Source of the DNA: Actinoplanes sp. L3-i22 | GTDB taxonomy: Bacteria > Actinomycetota > Actinomycetes > Mycobacteriales > Micromonosporaceae | DNA: 64,000 bases | Reading direction: 5' to 3' | Assembly: GCF_019704555.1 (NCBI RefSeq) | Contig: NZ_AP024745.1 | Coordinates: forward strand, 11,273,501-11,337,500 | In this document: positions 63,455 through 64,000 of the stretch, piece by piece | Numbering within the stretch: position 1 is the first letter of the stretch | Layout of the letters: the number at the start of each line of letters is the position of its first letter | Program-made: the position numbers and the translations under genes | Notes under the pieces: generated by a model | Seen by the model: the letters and a program-made list of their open reading frames with translations, nothing else | Databases searched by the model: none | Told to the model about the DNA's origin: nothing

Positions 63455-64000
63455 GCCGTAACCGGGGCCGCAGCCGCCGGCGCATCCTGCCCCGGCCCCG
63501 GGTGATGCTCGCCTCGCTGCTGCTCGGGCTCTTCGTCGCGGTGCTCGTGGTGCAGGCGTACATCAACTCCGAGTTCACCGCCGACCACAAGGAGACCGAG
63601 GTCGGCGACCAGGCCGGCGTGCCGTTGTCGATCCGCGGCGGGGGGCCGATCATCAACACCACCGGCGGGCAGGAGAGCACCAGCCGCCTGCCGGACCGCA
63701 CCATCGCGCTCACCTTCGACGACGGCCCCGACCCCACGTGGACCCCGAAGGTGCTGGAGGTGCTGCGGGAGAACGACGCCCACGGCACGTTCTTCGTGGT
63801 CGGCTCGCAGGTCGCCCGGCACCCGGCGCTGGCCAAGGACATCGTCACCGACGGCAACGAGCTGGGCCTGCACACGTTCACGCACCCGAACATGCAGCTG
63901 CTTGCCCCGTGGCGGCGGCACCTGGAGCTGTCCCAGAACCAGACGGCCATCGCCCGGGCCACCGGCGTGCACACCAACCTGGCCCGGTTCCCGTACTCGT
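63451..64000 (+). CDS. Polysaccharide deacetylase (partial, runs off right edge)
   Basis: Removes N-acetyl groups from a wall or surface glycan. The first 183 residues are in the window. A basic start (SRNRGRSRRR) and a membrane helix at about 20-37 (MLASLLLGLFVAVLVV) anchor it, with the catalytic part outside. The NodB domain shows motif 1 ALTFDDGPDP (about 88-97, with the catalytic and metal-binding aspartates), GTFFVVGSQV (near 111) and motif 2 LHTFTHPN (near 140, H-x3-H metal ligands). The sequence is cut at RFPYS, just at motif 3. In actinomycetes such proteins often continue into a family 2 glycosyltransferase; whether this one does cannot be seen. It is coupled to the upstream gene by GTGA. 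Confidence 0.9.
   Translation, partial: MSRNRGRSRRRILPRPRVMLASLLLGLFVAVLVVQAYINSEFTADHKETEVGDQAGVPLSIRGGGPIINTTGGQESTSRLPDRTIALTFDDGPDPTWTPKVLEVLRENDAHGTFFVVGSQVARHPALAKDIVTDGNELGLHTFTHPNMQLLAPWRRHLELSQNQTAIARATGVHTNLARFPYS

Overview
This window reads as chromosomal DNA of a high-GC actinomycete, most likely Micromonosporaceae (Actinoplanes-like). That placement is inferred from very GC-rich third positions, frequent GTG/TTG starts, a four-gene conservon (nitrate-sensor-type kinase, roadblock, DUF742, GTPase), an actinobacterial-type glmU-prs-rplY-pth block, and a protein that appears to belong to the SCO4848 membrane family. I see no prophage, insertion sequence, CRISPR array or rRNA. One tRNA (Gln, anticodon TTG) is present.

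Layout. 1-7.4 kb: surface-polysaccharide genes on the minus strand (a family 2 glycosyltransferase, a sugar oxidoreductase/aminotransferase pair, two family 4-type glycosyltransferases). 7.5-12 kb: NUDIX hydrolase, upp, then deoC with two aldehyde dehydrogenase genes, the second lacking its catalytic half. 12-16.1 kb: an acidic protein of unknown function, a long proline-rich protein and a HAD hydrolase. 16.2-21.1 kb: the conservon, read leftward. 21.6-31.6 kb: nucleoside salvage (add, deoA, cdd) and a complete BMP-type nucleoside ABC importer, with rlmA and a DUF4272 gene between. 31.9-35 kb: trpS followed by four small genes. 35.2-37.3 kb: galE-galK. 37.7-43.4 kb: a STAS/ATPase regulator, then cysQ-cysD-cysN and a polyprenyl glycosylphosphotransferase. 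43.6-47.9 kb: tRNA-Gln, glmU, prs, rplY, pth. 48-53.9 kb: a TetR regulator, a DUF4383 protein, an ABC-F ATPase, ispE, rsmA and a TatD nuclease. 54-64 kb: an unknown protein, a secreted PKD protein, metG, a membrane protein, rsmI, a protein O-mannosyltransferase, and a membrane protein coupled to a polysaccharide deacetylase that runs off the right edge.

Functionally the strongest theme is nucleoside uptake and breakdown: the importer brings nucleosides in, cdd and add deaminate them, deoA splits off deoxyribose-1-phosphate, deoC cleaves deoxyribose-5-phosphate, an aldehyde dehydrogenase could oxidise the acetaldehyde, and upp rescues uracil. No phosphopentomutase gene lies in the window. The second theme is cell-surface glycans (glycosyltransferases, galE/galK, glmU, polyprenyl transferase, PMT, deacetylase).

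The most unusual observations are: a shared C-terminal tail between the conservon kinase and the proline-rich protein encoded 2.3 kb away; a nucleoside-importer ATPase whose only family-consistent start is CTG; an extra domain on cytidine deaminase; a catalytically headless aldehyde dehydrogenase paralogue; and a recurrent set of -10-like hexamers 6-8 bases before start codons, suggesting leaderless transcripts. All are read by eye from sequence; no database search was run.
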